Assembly: GCA_035604615.1 (NCBI GenBank)
Contig: DATNID010000034.1
Span: 10,607-74,606, forward strand
Reading direction: 5' to 3'
DNA from: DATJLY01 sp035604615
GTDB lineage: Bacteria; Pseudomonadota; Alphaproteobacteria; ATCC43930; CGMCC-115725
DNA length: 64,000 nt
Shown one piece after another: positions 46,577 to 55,479 of this stretch (within the stretch, counting starts at the first letter, position 1; every line of letters begins with the position of its first letter). A model generated the notes under the pieces. That model saw nothing but the letters and a program-made list of their open reading frames with translations, had not been told where the DNA came from and ran no database searches. A program made the translations under genes and the position numbers.

Positions 46577-47152
46577 ATGACGCGACTTTTGACGGCGGCG
46601 GCTTTGCTGACGGCGCTGCTGGCGCCAATCCACGCGCGGGAGGCCGTAGCCGCCGGGCCCGCCGACGATCTCGCCGTGCGCAACCACATCACCTGCTATC
46701 CCTTCGGCATCGACGCCATCGGCCGTGGCGATTTCGATGCCGGAATCGCCATTTGGAAGCAGTGCTTCGCCGACGATTACCGCTTCACCGTCAATGTCGG
46801 GCGCGGCGCGACGGTGTGCCCGGGCGATGCGTGTCCCTTCCCCAAGACCATGAGCAGCGTCGAGATGCGCGCCAATTTCGCGCGCCAGGCGTTCCAGGCG
46901 AGCGGCTTCACCAAGACCTCGCACCACATCACCAACGCGCACATCGTGGTCAAGGACGCGACCCACGCCACCGTGAACGCCTACATCCAGGCCTGGCACC
47001 TGAAGCCGGACGGCTCGATCCTGGCGGCGCCGGGCATCTGGGATCTCGGCCTCGAGAAGAAGCACGGCGCGTGGCGGATCGAGACCGAGACTCTCACCAT
47101 CGTCTTCGCCGGCATCCTGCAATCGCCGGCGCCCCCCGCCGCCGCGAAGTGA
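46577..47152 (+). CDS. Exported SnoaL/NTF2-like protein
   Basis: 191-aa protein with a signal peptide (LLTAAALLTALLAPIHA) and an NTF2-fold body: DAGIAIWKQCFADDYRFTVN, AHIVVKDATHATVNAYIQAW, GIWDLGLEKKHGAWRIE. Four Cys in the mature part (CYPFG, KQCF, TVCPGDACPF) could form disulfides. NTF2-fold proteins are enzymes or binding scaffolds; role unknown. GAGGGGGAAACGCC precedes ATG 46577. Confidence 0.65.
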   Translation: MTRLLTAAALLTALLAPIHAREAVAAGPADDLAVRNHITCYPFGIDAIGRGDFDAGIAIWKQCFADDYRFTVNVGRGATVCPGDACPFPKTMSSVEMRANFARQAFQASGFTKTSHHITNAHIVVKDATHATVNAYIQAWHLKPDGSILAAPGIWDLGLEKKHGAWRIETETLTIVFAGILQSPAPPAAAK

Positions 47153-47161
47153 GGAGCGGTT

Positions 47162-49177
47162 TCACCCGTGCGCGGCGAGCGTCGATGCGTTGTCGTGTTG
47201 CGCCGTCCATGAGCTAGTGACGCTGCCGACCACGGCGCCTTGGCCGACGCTTCCGGAGGCGTTCATCTGCCATTCCGCCACAGCGCCCGACACGTTTTGC
47301 CACAACAGGTCGGCGCGGCCGTCACCGTTGTAGTCGCCGACGCCCACCAGCGACCAGGTTGGATCAACCGGGCCGAAGGTCTGCGTCGACGCGATGCCGC
47401 CGCTGCCGTTCATCTGCCACTCGGCGACCGTCCCGCCGTTCTGCCATATTAGGTCGGCCGTGCCGTCGCCATTGACGTCGCCGACCCCGACGATCGACCA
47501 GGCTGTCGGCACCGGGCCGAACGTGTCGGTCGAAGCGACGCCGCCCGCTCCGTTCATCAGCCATTCCGCAACGGTGCCATCGCTGTTGCGCCACACGATG
47601 TCCGAGCGTCCGTCGCCGTTCAAGTCGCCAATCCCGGCGATCGCCCAGCTCAAAGGCACCTGCCCGAGGACTTGGGTCGAAGCGATGCCGCCGCTGTTGT
47701 TCATCTGCCACTCAGCGACCGTGCCATCGGTGTTCCGCCACAGTAGGTCTGCGCTGCCGTCGCCGTTGAAATCGCCGACCCCCACGATCGACCAGCTCGT
47801 CGGCACCGGCCCAAACGTCTGGGTCGACGCAACGCCGCCACTGCCGTTCATCTGCCACTCCGCAACAGTGCCATCACTGTTGCGCCACAGGATGTCGGCG
47901 CGCCCGTCGCCGTTCACATCGCCAACCCCCGCGACAGTCCAGCTCGTCGGCACTTGCCCGAAGGTCAAGCCCGCGGCGACCCCGCCGCTGTTGTTCATCT
48001 GCCACTCGGCGATCGTGCCATCCGTGTTCCGCCAAAGGATGTCGGATTCCGCCGCGCCTTCGAGGCTGGTCGAAGAAAGATTGGCACCGATGGTCTCGTT
48101 CGCGAATTGCAGCGACGCGACGCCGCTCAGCGTGTCGGTCCCGTCGAGCGAGCCGGAGCGGTTGTCGGTGATCGTCAGCGTCGCCGCGCCCGTGCGCGCG
48201 ATCGTGTAGTCAGCACGCGGGCCCGAGTAGACCGCGCTGTCGTGACCGGAGTTGCCCGCGATGATGTCGTTGCCGCCGCCGCCCTCGAAAAGCTCGGCGG
48301 CAGTGTCACCGGTGAGGCTGTCGTCCGCATCGCTGCCGATCACGCTGGACAGGGCCAAGTTGCTGCTGTGAGTGATCGGACTGTCGCCCAGAACGCCGAT
48401 GCTGCCGCCGGCGCGCGCATCGATCACGACGCCGGAGCCCGATGCCGATGCATCTACGGACGAGACATCGCCGAGCACAAGATCGACGAGGCTCGTCGAG
48501 GTCGTCGCATCCGTGAGCGCCGAATATTCGATTGAACCGTTGTTAAGGTTTCCGACGGACGCGGCGCCGTCGTCGATTTGAATGCCGGACACCGTCCCAT
48601 TCGGAAAGGTGAACGGCACACCGAAGAGTTGGTAGGAAATGAAGGCGCTGGACACCGAGGTCGGGAGGGATCCCGTTTCGAACACCGTAAAGTCGCCGAA
48701 ACTGAGTGAAATTCCTCCAGGCGACAGTATGTATGTGCCGATCGTGGTTCCGTTGAGGACTTGCGAGAAATCATTGACGTTGCCGGTCTGGGCCGGATTG
48801 AAGCTGTCGAGGGCCTCGATGCTGTTCGCGTCGGTTGGCAGGTCGCTGCCGGTGAAATTGACGACGCCGGTGTTGACGCCATCGAAAGTCGTGATGCTGT
48901 AAATCGTCGATGAAAACGTGGAGTCCCAAATCTCTTGCCCGTCGTGGTAGAAAAGAAGGTTGGAGATGGTCGGATCAGGAGAGGAGCCGAAACCGCTCCC
49001 GAATACGACTTCGGTGAACTGCCCGTCCAGCGAAACCTGATTGAGCTCGGTCGCGCTTTCGGAGGTTGGCGTGTAATTTTCCGAGAGCGCCTGATCAACA
49101 AGCGCCGCATTCGGCAACGGCCGCGGGGTGAATTCCGCAGTGAGGAAAGCGGAAATGTCGCCGAAGGAAGGTCCCAA
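47162..49177 (-). CDS. FG-GAP/VCBS repeat protein with RTX-like calcium site; start uncertain
   Basis: About 671-aa extracellular-type protein. Residues 1-270 are Ser/Thr/Asp-rich and start without a signal peptide; about 280-330 contain DADDSLTGDTAAELFEGGGG then NDIIAGNSGHDSA, a haemolysin-type calcium motif; from about 375 onward there are six tandem units of about 48 residues, each with DGTVAEWQMN-type and GVGDVNGDGRADILW-type elements (FG-GAP/VCBS calcium loops). No ATG is available; TTG 49177 is the only plausible start, and an in-frame TAA occurs a few codons further upstream (near 49216-49218). Either the start is non-canonical or an upstream part is lost. Secretion by a type I system is likely by family, but no exporter genes lie nearby. 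Confidence 0.7.
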   Translation of the reverse strand: MGPSFGDISAFLTAEFTPRPLPNAALVDQALSENYTPTSESATELNQVSLDGQFTEVVFGSGFGSSPDPTISNLLFYHDGQEIWDSTFSSTIYSITTFDGVNTGVVNFTGSDLPTDANSIEALDSFNPAQTGNVNDFSQVLNGTTIGTYILSPGGISLSFGDFTVFETGSLPTSVSSAFISYQLFGVPFTFPNGTVSGIQIDDGAASVGNLNNGSIEYSALTDATTSTSLVDLVLGDVSSVDASASGSGVVIDARAGGSIGVLGDSPITHSSNLALSSVIGSDADDSLTGDTAAELFEGGGGNDIIAGNSGHDSAVYSGPRADYTIARTGAATLTITDNRSGSLDGTDTLSGVASLQFANETIGANLSSTSLEGAAESDILWRNTDGTIAEWQMNNSGGVAAGLTFGQVPTSWTVAGVGDVNGDGRADILWRNSDGTVAEWQMNGSGGVASTQTFGPVPTSWSIVGVGDFNGDGSADLLWRNTDGTVAEWQMNNSGGIASTQVLGQVPLSWAIAGIGDLNGDGRSDIVWRNSDGTVAEWLMNGAGGVASTDTFGPVPTAWSIVGVGDVNGDGTADLIWQNGGTVAEWQMNGSGGIASTQTFGPVDPTWSLVGVGDYNGDGRADLLWQNVSGAVAEWQMNASGSVGQGAVVGSVTSSWTAQHDNASTLAAHG
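47232..48050 (-). repeat. Six tandem ~144-bp repeats encoding FG-GAP units
   Basis: The C-terminal half of the repeat protein gene consists of six successive copies of a unit of about 48 codons, marked by recurring DxxGDGxAD-type calcium loops and AEWQMN-type strands. Copies 1-5 are very alike in DNA and the last is more diverged, suggesting expansion by unequal crossing over. Confidence 0.8.
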
Positions 49178-49417
49178 ATTGAGAGTTGCGCCTATAGCGT
49201 CGCCGCCGAAACTTTAACTTCCCTTTATTTGAATAATGTCATCAATGCTGAGGCAAATAAACAAGCTGGGACGGCAACGGTGCTGCAGTCGCGCAATACC
49301 ATCAGTTTCAGCACCGGCGTGTCCGACGCCGGCGTGAAGCTGCGGCCGATGGGTCGGTCGACGCGTTAGGAGAGGCGCTGCCCCATGGCCGGCGCCGCGC
49401 GGCGGAGGCTCTCGCTC
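49178..49417. other. AT-richer gap between repeat protein and TrtA-like gene
   Basis: No gene supported. It contains an AT-richer stretch (49210-49260) on the 5' side of the repeat protein that may hold its promoter; the remainder to the TrtA-like stop is GC-rich with no recognisable site. Confidence 0.4.
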
Positions 49418-50095
49418 TTATGAAGCTGGCGCGGCGATGCCGGCGATCACCGCTGCGGCCGGCGCGGTCCAGCCGACGATGCCGCCCTGCGCCCGCACCA
49501 TTTCCAGCGTCGCCTCCTTGAAGGCCGGGAAATAGCTCTCGGTCGCGTCTTCGACGAGGAGGCATTCATAGCCGCGGTCGTTGGCCTCGCGCATCGTCGT
49601 CTGGACGCAGACTTCGGTGGTGACGCCGCAGATCACGAGATGGGAAATGCCCGATGCCTTGAGCCGCTCGTCGAGGCCGGTGGCGTGGAATGCCCCCTTG
49701 CCGGGCTTGACGATCACCAGCTCCCCGGCCAGCGGCGCGAGTTCCGGCACGATGTCATTGCCGGGCTCGCCCGCGATCAGGATGCGACCCATCGGTCCGG
49801 GCTCTCCGATCCGTGGCGAATACTTGCCGCGCGCGCGCTTCGCCGGCGGGCAATCCGACAGATCGGCGCGGTGCGCTTCCTTGGTGTGGATGACCGCCAG
49901 GCCGGCGCCGCGGAAGGCATCGAGCAGGCGCCGCACCACCGGCACGATGGCCTGGAGCTTGGTCACGTCGTTGCCGAGCGCCGCGCCGAAGCCGCCGGGC
50001 TCGACGAAATCGCGCTGCATGTCGATGATCAGGAGCGTGGTCGCCGCGGGTTCGAATTCGTAAGCATAGGGCAGCGCGTCTCGGATGCTGCGCAT
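49418..50095 (-). CDS. Isochorismatase-family hydrolase, candidate triuret hydrolase (TrtA-like)
   Basis: 225-aa cysteine hydrolase. The family triad is complete: Asp25 in LLIIDMQRDF, Lys130 in VIVKPGKGAF, Cys163 in TTEVCVQTTMREANDRG; Gln203 sits 40 residues after the Cys, as in biuret hydrolase. It is a paralogue of the BiuH encoded at 51614-52297, but the segment after the Cys (ATESYFPAFKEATLEMV) differs, which suggests another substrate. Known relatives include TrtA, which cuts triuret to 1-carboxybiuret plus ammonia; given AtzE/G/H/F across the intergenic gap, that is my preferred guess. Alternatives are a second biuret hydrolase or ureidoacrylate hydrolase. It is last in the minus-strand operon. 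Confidence 0.72.
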   Translation of the reverse strand: MRSIRDALPYAYEFEPAATTLLIIDMQRDFVEPGGFGAALGNDVTKLQAIVPVVRRLLDAFRGAGLAVIHTKEAHRADLSDCPPAKRARGKYSPRIGEPGPMGRILIAGEPGNDIVPELAPLAGELVIVKPGKGAFHATGLDERLKASGISHLVICGVTTEVCVQTTMREANDRGYECLLVEDATESYFPAFKEATLEMVRAQGGIVGWTAPAAAVIAGIAAPAS

Positions 50096-50099
50096 CGTC

Positions 50100-51614
50100 T
50101 CAATGCCCTGCCATGTAGCGCCCGATCGCGGTGCGGTCGGTTCCCGCGGCCGGCGTCTCGTGCACGAGGCAGCCGTTGAACATCACGACGATACGGTCGG
50201 ACAGCTCCAGCAACTCGTCCAGATCCTCGCTGACCAACAAGATCGCCGCACCGCGGTTGCGCGCGTCCATGAGCTGGGCGCGAATCTCGGCGACGGCGCC
50301 CATGTCGAGCCCGAAGCACGGGTTGGCGACAGCCAGGACCTCGGCATTGCCGCCGAGCTCGCGCGCCAGAACGCAGCGCTGGACATTGCCGCCAGACAGC
50401 GTGCTGATGGGCGCGTCGAGCGAGGCGGTCTTGATGCGATAACGCTCGACGAGCTTGGCAGCGGCATCGCGCACCGGGCCGGGATTGAGCCACCATCCGC
50501 CGGCGGCGAAGGGCGGACGGTCGAATTCGCGCATGACCAGGTTCGCCGCGACGCTCATGCGCGCGACGCACGCGTTGCGCAGCGGCTCTTCCGGCAGGCA
50601 AGCGAACTGCTCGTCGCGCATCTCCTCGCGGCGCGCGCGATAAGGCCTGCCGTGAACCCGGATCGCGCCGCCCGACAAGGGGCGCTGGCCGCTGAGCGCT
50701 TCGACCAGTTCGCGCTGTCCGTTGCCCGAGACGCCCGCGACGCCGACGATCTCGCCCGAGCGGATGCGCAGCGTCGCCTCCTGCACCGCTTGCATCCCGC
50801 GGTCGTTGTCGGCGCAGAGCCGATCGATCTCCAGCGCAACGTCCCCGCTGCGGCCGCTCCGTCCCGCCAGCGGCCGGATTTCGGTATTGCCGAGCATCAT
50901 CCGCGCACAATCGTCGGGGCCGATTTCGCCGACCTTGCCGCCGCCGACGGCGCGGCCGCGGCGCAGCACGCTGACCTCGTCGGCGAAGGCCATGACCTCG
51001 CGCAGCTTGTGGGTGATCATCAGGACCGTGAGGCGGCCGTCGTGCGTCATGCTCTTGAGGAGGCCCAGGATCTCGTCGGCTTCGCCCGGCGTCAGCACCG
51101 ATGTCGGCTCGTCCAGGATGAGGAATTGGCGTCCCAGATAAAGCTGCTTCAGGATTTCGGATTTCTGCTTTTCGCCGGCGCTGAGCGCGCTCGCCGGAAC
51201 GTCGAGCGGTACGCGGAATGGCATGTTTGCGAAAAACGCTTCGAGCGCGTCGAGCTCGTCGCGCCAGCGCACGATACCCGGCAAATGCGAGCGGCCGAGC
51301 ACGAAATTCTCGGCAACGGTCATGCTGGGGACGAGGGTGAAGTGCTGATAGACCATGCCGAGTCCGAGATCGTGCGCGGCGCGCGGGCTGTCGAAGGCGT
51401 GCTGCCGGTCGCCGACGATGACCTCGCCCTCGTCGGCCCGGTAATAGCCCATGATGCACTTGACCAGCGTGCTCTTGCCGGCGCCGTTCTCGCCGAGGAG
51501 CGCGTGCAGGCTGCCGGCCCGGACCCGGATCGAGACCTGGTCGAGCGCGACGAAGTCGCCGAAACGCTTGGTCATGCCGACGGTCTCGATGCCAAAAGTG
51601 CCGGCGGCGGCCAT
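50100..51614 (-). CDS. ABC transporter ATPase, BMP-type importer (double NBD)
   Basis: 504-aa protein with two ABC domains. NBD1: Walker A GENGAGKSTLV (about residue 42), LSAGEKQ signature, Walker B FLILDEPTSVL. NBD2: Walker A-like GVSGNGQRELV and signature LSGGNVQR, with Walker B VLAVANPCFGLD lacking the Glu, as usual for sugar/nucleoside importers whose second site is degenerate. ATG 51614 overlaps the BiuH stop (ATGA). Works with the two permeases and the BMP protein upstream. Confidence 0.92.
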   Translation of the reverse strand: MAAAGTFGIETVGMTKRFGDFVALDQVSIRVRAGSLHALLGENGAGKSTLVKCIMGYYRADEGEVIVGDRQHAFDSPRAAHDLGLGMVYQHFTLVPSMTVAENFVLGRSHLPGIVRWRDELDALEAFFANMPFRVPLDVPASALSAGEKQKSEILKQLYLGRQFLILDEPTSVLTPGEADEILGLLKSMTHDGRLTVLMITHKLREVMAFADEVSVLRRGRAVGGGKVGEIGPDDCARMMLGNTEIRPLAGRSGRSGDVALEIDRLCADNDRGMQAVQEATLRIRSGEIVGVAGVSGNGQRELVEALSGQRPLSGGAIRVHGRPYRARREEMRDEQFACLPEEPLRNACVARMSVAANLVMREFDRPPFAAGGWWLNPGPVRDAAAKLVERYRIKTASLDAPISTLSGGNVQRCVLARELGGNAEVLAVANPCFGLDMGAVAEIRAQLMDARNRGAAILLVSEDLDELLELSDRIVVMFNGCLVHETPAAGTDRTAIGRYMAGH

Positions 51615-52297
51615 CAGCCGAGCGCCTCGAGAAATGTATTCGCATCCGAGACCGCGCCGAACACGCCGCCCTGCATGGTGATCATCTTGATCGCATGGTC
51701 GTGATTGGCCTTGTCGGTCGCGCCGCAGCAATCCTTCAGCAGCAGGCATTCGAAGCCGCGGTCGTTCGCCTCGCGCATGGTGGTGTGGACGCAGACATCG
51801 GTGGTGATGCCGGTGAGCACCAGGTTGGCGATGCCCTTGAGCCGCAGGATCAGCTCGAGATCGGTGGCGCAGAACGAGCCCTTGCCCGGCTTGTCGATGA
51901 TCGGCTCGCCGGCGCGAGGCGCGAGTTCGGGAATGATGTCCCAGCCTTGCTCGCCGCGCACCAGGATGCGGCCGCACGGTCCCGGATCGCCGATGCCGGC
52001 GCCGATCCGGCGCGAGCGCCAGCGCTTGTTGGCGGGCAGGTCGGCGAGGTCGGGGCGATGGCCCTCGCGCGTGTGGAAGACATGGAATCCCCCCGCCCGC
52101 ATCGCCGCCAGCACCCGGCCGATGGGGCCGATCGGCGCGCGCGTCAGCGACAGATCGTAGCCCATCCGGTCGACATAGCCGCCGATGCCGCAGAAATCGG
52201 TCTGCATGTCGATGATCACGAGCGCGGTGTTCTCCGGCATCAAGTCGCCGTTGTAGGGCCAGGGATAGGGATCGGCGGGGACGAAGCGCTCGGTCAT
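51614..52297 (-). CDS. biuH: Biuret amidohydrolase (BiuH)
   Basis: 227-aa isochorismatase-superfamily enzyme hydrolysing biuret to allophanate plus ammonia. It begins PADPYPWPYNGDLMPENTAL and carries the catalytic triad Asp30-Lys136-Cys169, with Gln209. The spacing (106, 33 and 40 residues) is the same as in characterised BiuH (D36/K142/C175/Q215, as I remember the structure papers). KRWRSRRIGAGIGDPGPCGR and CGATDKANHDHAIKMI are typical BiuH segments. Start ATG 52297 follows the permease stop closely. Strongest functional anchor of the cluster. A second, less similar paralogue lies at 49418. Confidence 0.88.
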   Translation of the reverse strand: MTERFVPADPYPWPYNGDLMPENTALVIIDMQTDFCGIGGYVDRMGYDLSLTRAPIGPIGRVLAAMRAGGFHVFHTREGHRPDLADLPANKRWRSRRIGAGIGDPGPCGRILVRGEQGWDIIPELAPRAGEPIIDKPGKGSFCATDLELILRLKGIANLVLTGITTDVCVHTTMREANDRGFECLLLKDCCGATDKANHDHAIKMITMQGGVFGAVSDANTFLEALG

Positions 52298-52304
52298 GGC
52301 GCGC

Positions 52305-53231
52305 CTACTTGATGACGGCGAGTTCATTCGGCGCGCCAATGAGCGCGCGCTTCGGCGAGCAGGTCACGATCATGATGAGCAAGGTCAGCGCATAGGGCGT
52401 GGCGTTGAAAAGGTAGTATCCCGACGACACGCCCACCACCTGGAGCGCTGGCCCGATGGCGCCCGCCGCGCCGAACAGCAGCGCCGCATAGAAGCACAGC
52501 ATCGGGTTCCAGCGCGCGAAGATCACCAGCGCCACGGCGGTGATCCCCTGGCCGCTGGAGAGCCGCTCGTTCCAGCTGCCGGGGTAGTAGAGCGAGAGGA
52601 ACGAGCCGCCGATGGCGGCGAGAAACCCGCCCAGCGCGGTCGCCAGCAGGCGCACGACATTGACCGAATATCCCATGGCGCGGGCCGCGTCCGCGCTGTC
52701 TCCCACCATGCGCAGCACGAGCCCCCAGCGCGTGTTGCGGAAGCCCCACAGGATCGCCGGCGCGAGAAAGACGCCGAGGATGAACAGGATGTTCACCTTG
52801 AGCGCGTCGTGGATTTGCGGCACGCTGCTCCACCAGCCGAGGTCGATCGACGGAAGGTTGGGCGCCGCCGGCTTGATGAACGGCTTGCCGAGGAAGAAGG
52901 CGAGCCCGATGCCGAGCAGCATCAGCGCGATGCCGACGGCGATGTCGTTGACCCGCGGCAGCGAGCAGATCGCCGCATGCAGCACGCCGAAGAGGGCGCC
53001 GACGCAGGCGGCGGCGAGCACGCCCAGCCACGGCGAGCCCGAGAGGTAGGAGACCGCATAGCCGCTCATCGCGCCCAGGACGAGCGTGCCCTCGAGCCCG
53101 AGATTGACGCGGCCGCTCTTCTCGGTGATGCATTCGCCGAGACTGACGAAGAGGAACGGCGTGCTGGCGCGAATGGCGCCGCCGAACAGCGCCACCGGCA
53201 CGCCCCACCAGCCGAGCGAAAGGTCCGTCAT
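52305..53231 (-). CDS. ABC transporter permease, BMP type (YufQ-like)
   Basis: 308-aa inner-membrane permease of the BPD_transp_2 family with about nine TM helices. Signatures: CITEKSGRVNLGLEGTLVLG and, further on, GDSADAARAMGYSVNVVRLL with the EAA-like region facing the ATPase. It overlaps the second permease by 4 bp (stop/start near 53228-53231) and precedes biuH by 8 bp. Confidence 0.9.
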   Translation of the reverse strand: MTDLSLGWWGVPVALFGGAIRASTPFLFVSLGECITEKSGRVNLGLEGTLVLGAMSGYAVSYLSGSPWLGVLAAACVGALFGVLHAAICSLPRVNDIAVGIALMLLGIGLAFFLGKPFIKPAAPNLPSIDLGWWSSVPQIHDALKVNILFILGVFLAPAILWGFRNTRWGLVLRMVGDSADAARAMGYSVNVVRLLATALGGFLAAIGGSFLSLYYPGSWNERLSSGQGITAVALVIFARWNPMLCFYAALLFGAAGAIGPALQVVGVSSGYYLFNATPYALTLLIMIVTCSPKRALIGAPNELAVIK

Positions 53232-54346
53232 GGCTCAAGCCTCCGCACCATAGGGAGCGGGATGCGGCCATAGAGCGCCTCGCTCGCCAGCAGGCAAACG
53301 AAGATGAAGCCCTGCAGCACCAGCGTAGTCGCGTCAGGGAGGCCGAGGCGGCGCTGCAACAGTCCGCCGCTGGCGCCGATCCCGCCCAGCAGTACCGCGA
53401 CCGGAATGATGGCGAGCGGATTGTGGCGCGCGAGGAACGACACCAGGATGCCGGTCAGGCCGTAACCGGCGTTGATGTTGGCGTTGGCCTGGCCCTGGAC
53501 CGCGGCCACCTCGAACATGCCCGCAAGGCCGGGCGCCGCGCCGGCGAGGAAGGTCGTGACCAGCACGAGCCGACCGATCGGCAGCCCGACGATCCGCGCC
53601 GCGCGCGCGTTCCCGCCGACGATGCGCGCAGAAAACCCGAACACGGTGTGCTGCATCAGCACGTAAGCCGCGATGCAGGCGGCGACGCCGAGCACTAGGC
53701 CCCAGTGGATCTCGGTGCCGGGAATGTTGCCGATCATGGTGGCGGCGCCGATCGGCGGCGTCGACGGCTTGTTGAGGCTGGCGGGATCGCGCAACGGTCC
53801 CTCGACGAGGTGGTTCAGGAGCGCGATCGCGATATAGACCATGAGCAGGCTCGAGATCGTCTCGTTGACGCCGCGATACTGTCGCAGCGCGCCCACCGTC
53901 ATGATCCACAAGCCGCCCACGAGCATCGCCGCCACGGCCATGACGCAATCGACCGCCAGCGGCGAGAGCCCGTGCGCCGGCAGCGCGATCGCGGCCGCGG
54001 CGAGGCCGCCGATGACGAACGCGCCCTCGCCGCCGATCACCACCATGCCGAGCTGGGCCGGAAGCGCCGTGCAGAGCGCGGTCAGCAGCAGCGGCGCCGC
54101 GCGCACCAGCGTGTTCTGCCACGAGAACCACGAGCCGAACGCGCCGCGGTACATCAGCTCGTAAAGCGCCAGCGGATTGACGCCGTAAACCGCGATGAAG
54201 AGGCCGAAGGCGGCGAGGGCGCCGACAAAGGCGAGCGCCGGCACCAGCACCGCCTCGACCGAATCGCGGGACAGCAGCGGCGACCGCGCCGCCGGGCGCT
54301 GCACGGTTGCTTTTTCGTCCGCCTCGTTGACGACGTGGACGCTCAT
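53228..54346 (-). CDS. ABC transporter permease, BMP type (YufP-like)
   Basis: 372-aa permease with a cytoplasmic N-terminal tail and about nine TM helices. GMVVIGGEGAFVIGGLAAAA and ENGA-like loop GGNARAARIVGLPIGRLVLV fit nucleoside-type permeases (YufP/NupP family). Forms the membrane heterodimer with the protein encoded next. It starts 12 bp after the binding-protein gene. Confidence 0.9.
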   Translation of the reverse strand: MSVHVVNEADEKATVQRPAARSPLLSRDSVEAVLVPALAFVGALAAFGLFIAVYGVNPLALYELMYRGAFGSWFSWQNTLVRAAPLLLTALCTALPAQLGMVVIGGEGAFVIGGLAAAAIALPAHGLSPLAVDCVMAVAAMLVGGLWIMTVGALRQYRGVNETISSLLMVYIAIALLNHLVEGPLRDPASLNKPSTPPIGAATMIGNIPGTEIHWGLVLGVAACIAAYVLMQHTVFGFSARIVGGNARAARIVGLPIGRLVLVTTFLAGAAPGLAGMFEVAAVQGQANANINAGYGLTGILVSFLARHNPLAIIPVAVLLGGIGASGGLLQRRLGLPDATTLVLQGFIFVCLLASEALYGRIPLPMVRRLEP

Positions 54347-54357
54347 CGCCCGCGCGC

Positions 54358-55479
54358 TCAGGAGGTCGCGCCGACCACGCCGTCCACGAGATAGTTCATC
54401 TGCTCGAGCACGATGTCGGTCTGGCCCCGTTCGACGCCTCCGCCGATGACGACGTTGCCCTTGTTGTCCTTGATCGGGCCCTTGAAGATCACGTATTCGC
54501 CGGCGGTGAGCTTGGCCTTGACCTCGTCGGCCTGCTTGCGCGCCTCGTCCGAGACCGACGCGCTATAAGCACCCTGCTTGACGATCTTCTCCTTGAGCCC
54601 GCCGCGCACCAGGTTCGGAATCGTCTCGCCCTTCATGTGCATGGCGACGAATTTCGGATAAAGCTCCTCCCAGTTCCATTCGGCGCCGGTGAGGTAGCCC
54701 TTGGGCGCCAGCTTCGACTGGTCGGCGTGATAGCCGCAGATCATGGCGCCGCGTCGTTCCGCCGTCTCGACCACGACCTTGGGACTGTCGACGTGGCAGG
54801 TGATGACGTCGATGCCCTGGTCGACGAGGCTGTTGGTGCCCTCCGCTTCCTTGGTGGGAAGCGACCAGTCGCCGGTGAAGATGACCTGCGTGGTCGCTTT
54901 CGGGTTCGCTAACTGGGCGCCCAGCGCGAACGCGTTGATGTTGCGCAGCACCTGGGGGATCGGCTTGGCCGCGACGAAGCCCAGCTTGCCGGTCTTGCTG
55001 GCATGGCCCGCGACGATACCGGAGACATGGCAGCACTCGTCGATGTAGCCGAAATAGCTGGCGGCGTTCTTCGGGTCCTTGTCGGTCCACAGACCGCCGC
55101 AATGCTCGAACCGCACGGCAGGGAATTGCTTGGCGAGCTTCAGGACGTGCGGGTCGTAATAGCCGAAGGAAGTCGGGAAGAGCAGGGTTGCGCCGTCGAG
55201 CTCGATCATCGACTCCATGGTCTTCTGGACCGCGACCGTCTCCGGGACGTTCTCTTCCTCGAGCACCTTGACGTCGGCCATGGCCTCGACCGCCGCCGCG
55301 CCCACGGCATGCGCCTGGTTATAGCCGAAATCGTCGCGCGGCCCGACATAGATGAACCCGATGCTGAGGGTCGCGGCATGGGCCGTGCGGAATGGGAGGC
55401 CGGCGAAAGCGGCGCCGACGCCGAGAGAAGCGGTCGTCTGTAGCAGGCGGCGACGGGTGACGATGCGATCCGCAGTCAT
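54358..55479 (-). CDS. BMP-family substrate-binding protein, Tat-type signal
   Basis: 373-aa periplasmic binding protein of the basic membrane protein (PnrA/BMP) family. Leader IVTRRRLLQTTASLGVGAAF is a twin-arginine-type signal. Mature part: IGFIYVGPRDDFGYNQAHAV, LLFPTSFGYYDPHVLKLA, GKLGFVAAKPIPQVLRNINA, C-terminal GAYSASVSDEARKQADEV. The family binds nucleosides and other heterocycles; in this cluster the ligand is probably a biuret/triuret-like or ureido compound (inference). AAGGGGAATGTC precedes ATG 55479. It is first gene of the minus-strand operon. Confidence 0.9.
   Translation of the reverse strand: MTADRIVTRRRLLQTTASLGVGAAFAGLPFRTAHAATLSIGFIYVGPRDDFGYNQAHAVGAAAVEAMADVKVLEEENVPETVAVQKTMESMIELDGATLLFPTSFGYYDPHVLKLAKQFPAVRFEHCGGLWTDKDPKNAASYFGYIDECCHVSGIVAGHASKTGKLGFVAAKPIPQVLRNINAFALGAQLANPKATTQVIFTGDWSLPTKEAEGTNSLVDQGIDVITCHVDSPKVVVETAERRGAMICGYHADQSKLAPKGYLTGAEWNWEELYPKFVAMHMKGETIPNLVRGGLKEKIVKQGAYSASVSDEARKQADEVKAKLTAGEYVIFKGPIKDNKGNVVIGGGVERGQTDIVLEQMNYLVDGVVGATS

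Noticed and set aside
47232..48050. CRISPR-like regular repeats
   Set aside because: Unit length (~144 bp), coding phase and divergence show coding FG-GAP repeats; no short direct repeats with unique spacers.
47394..48209. Plus-strand repetitive open frame opposite the FG-GAP repeats
   Set aside because: Mirror of the repeat-protein gene; periodic composition is inherited from the real gene.
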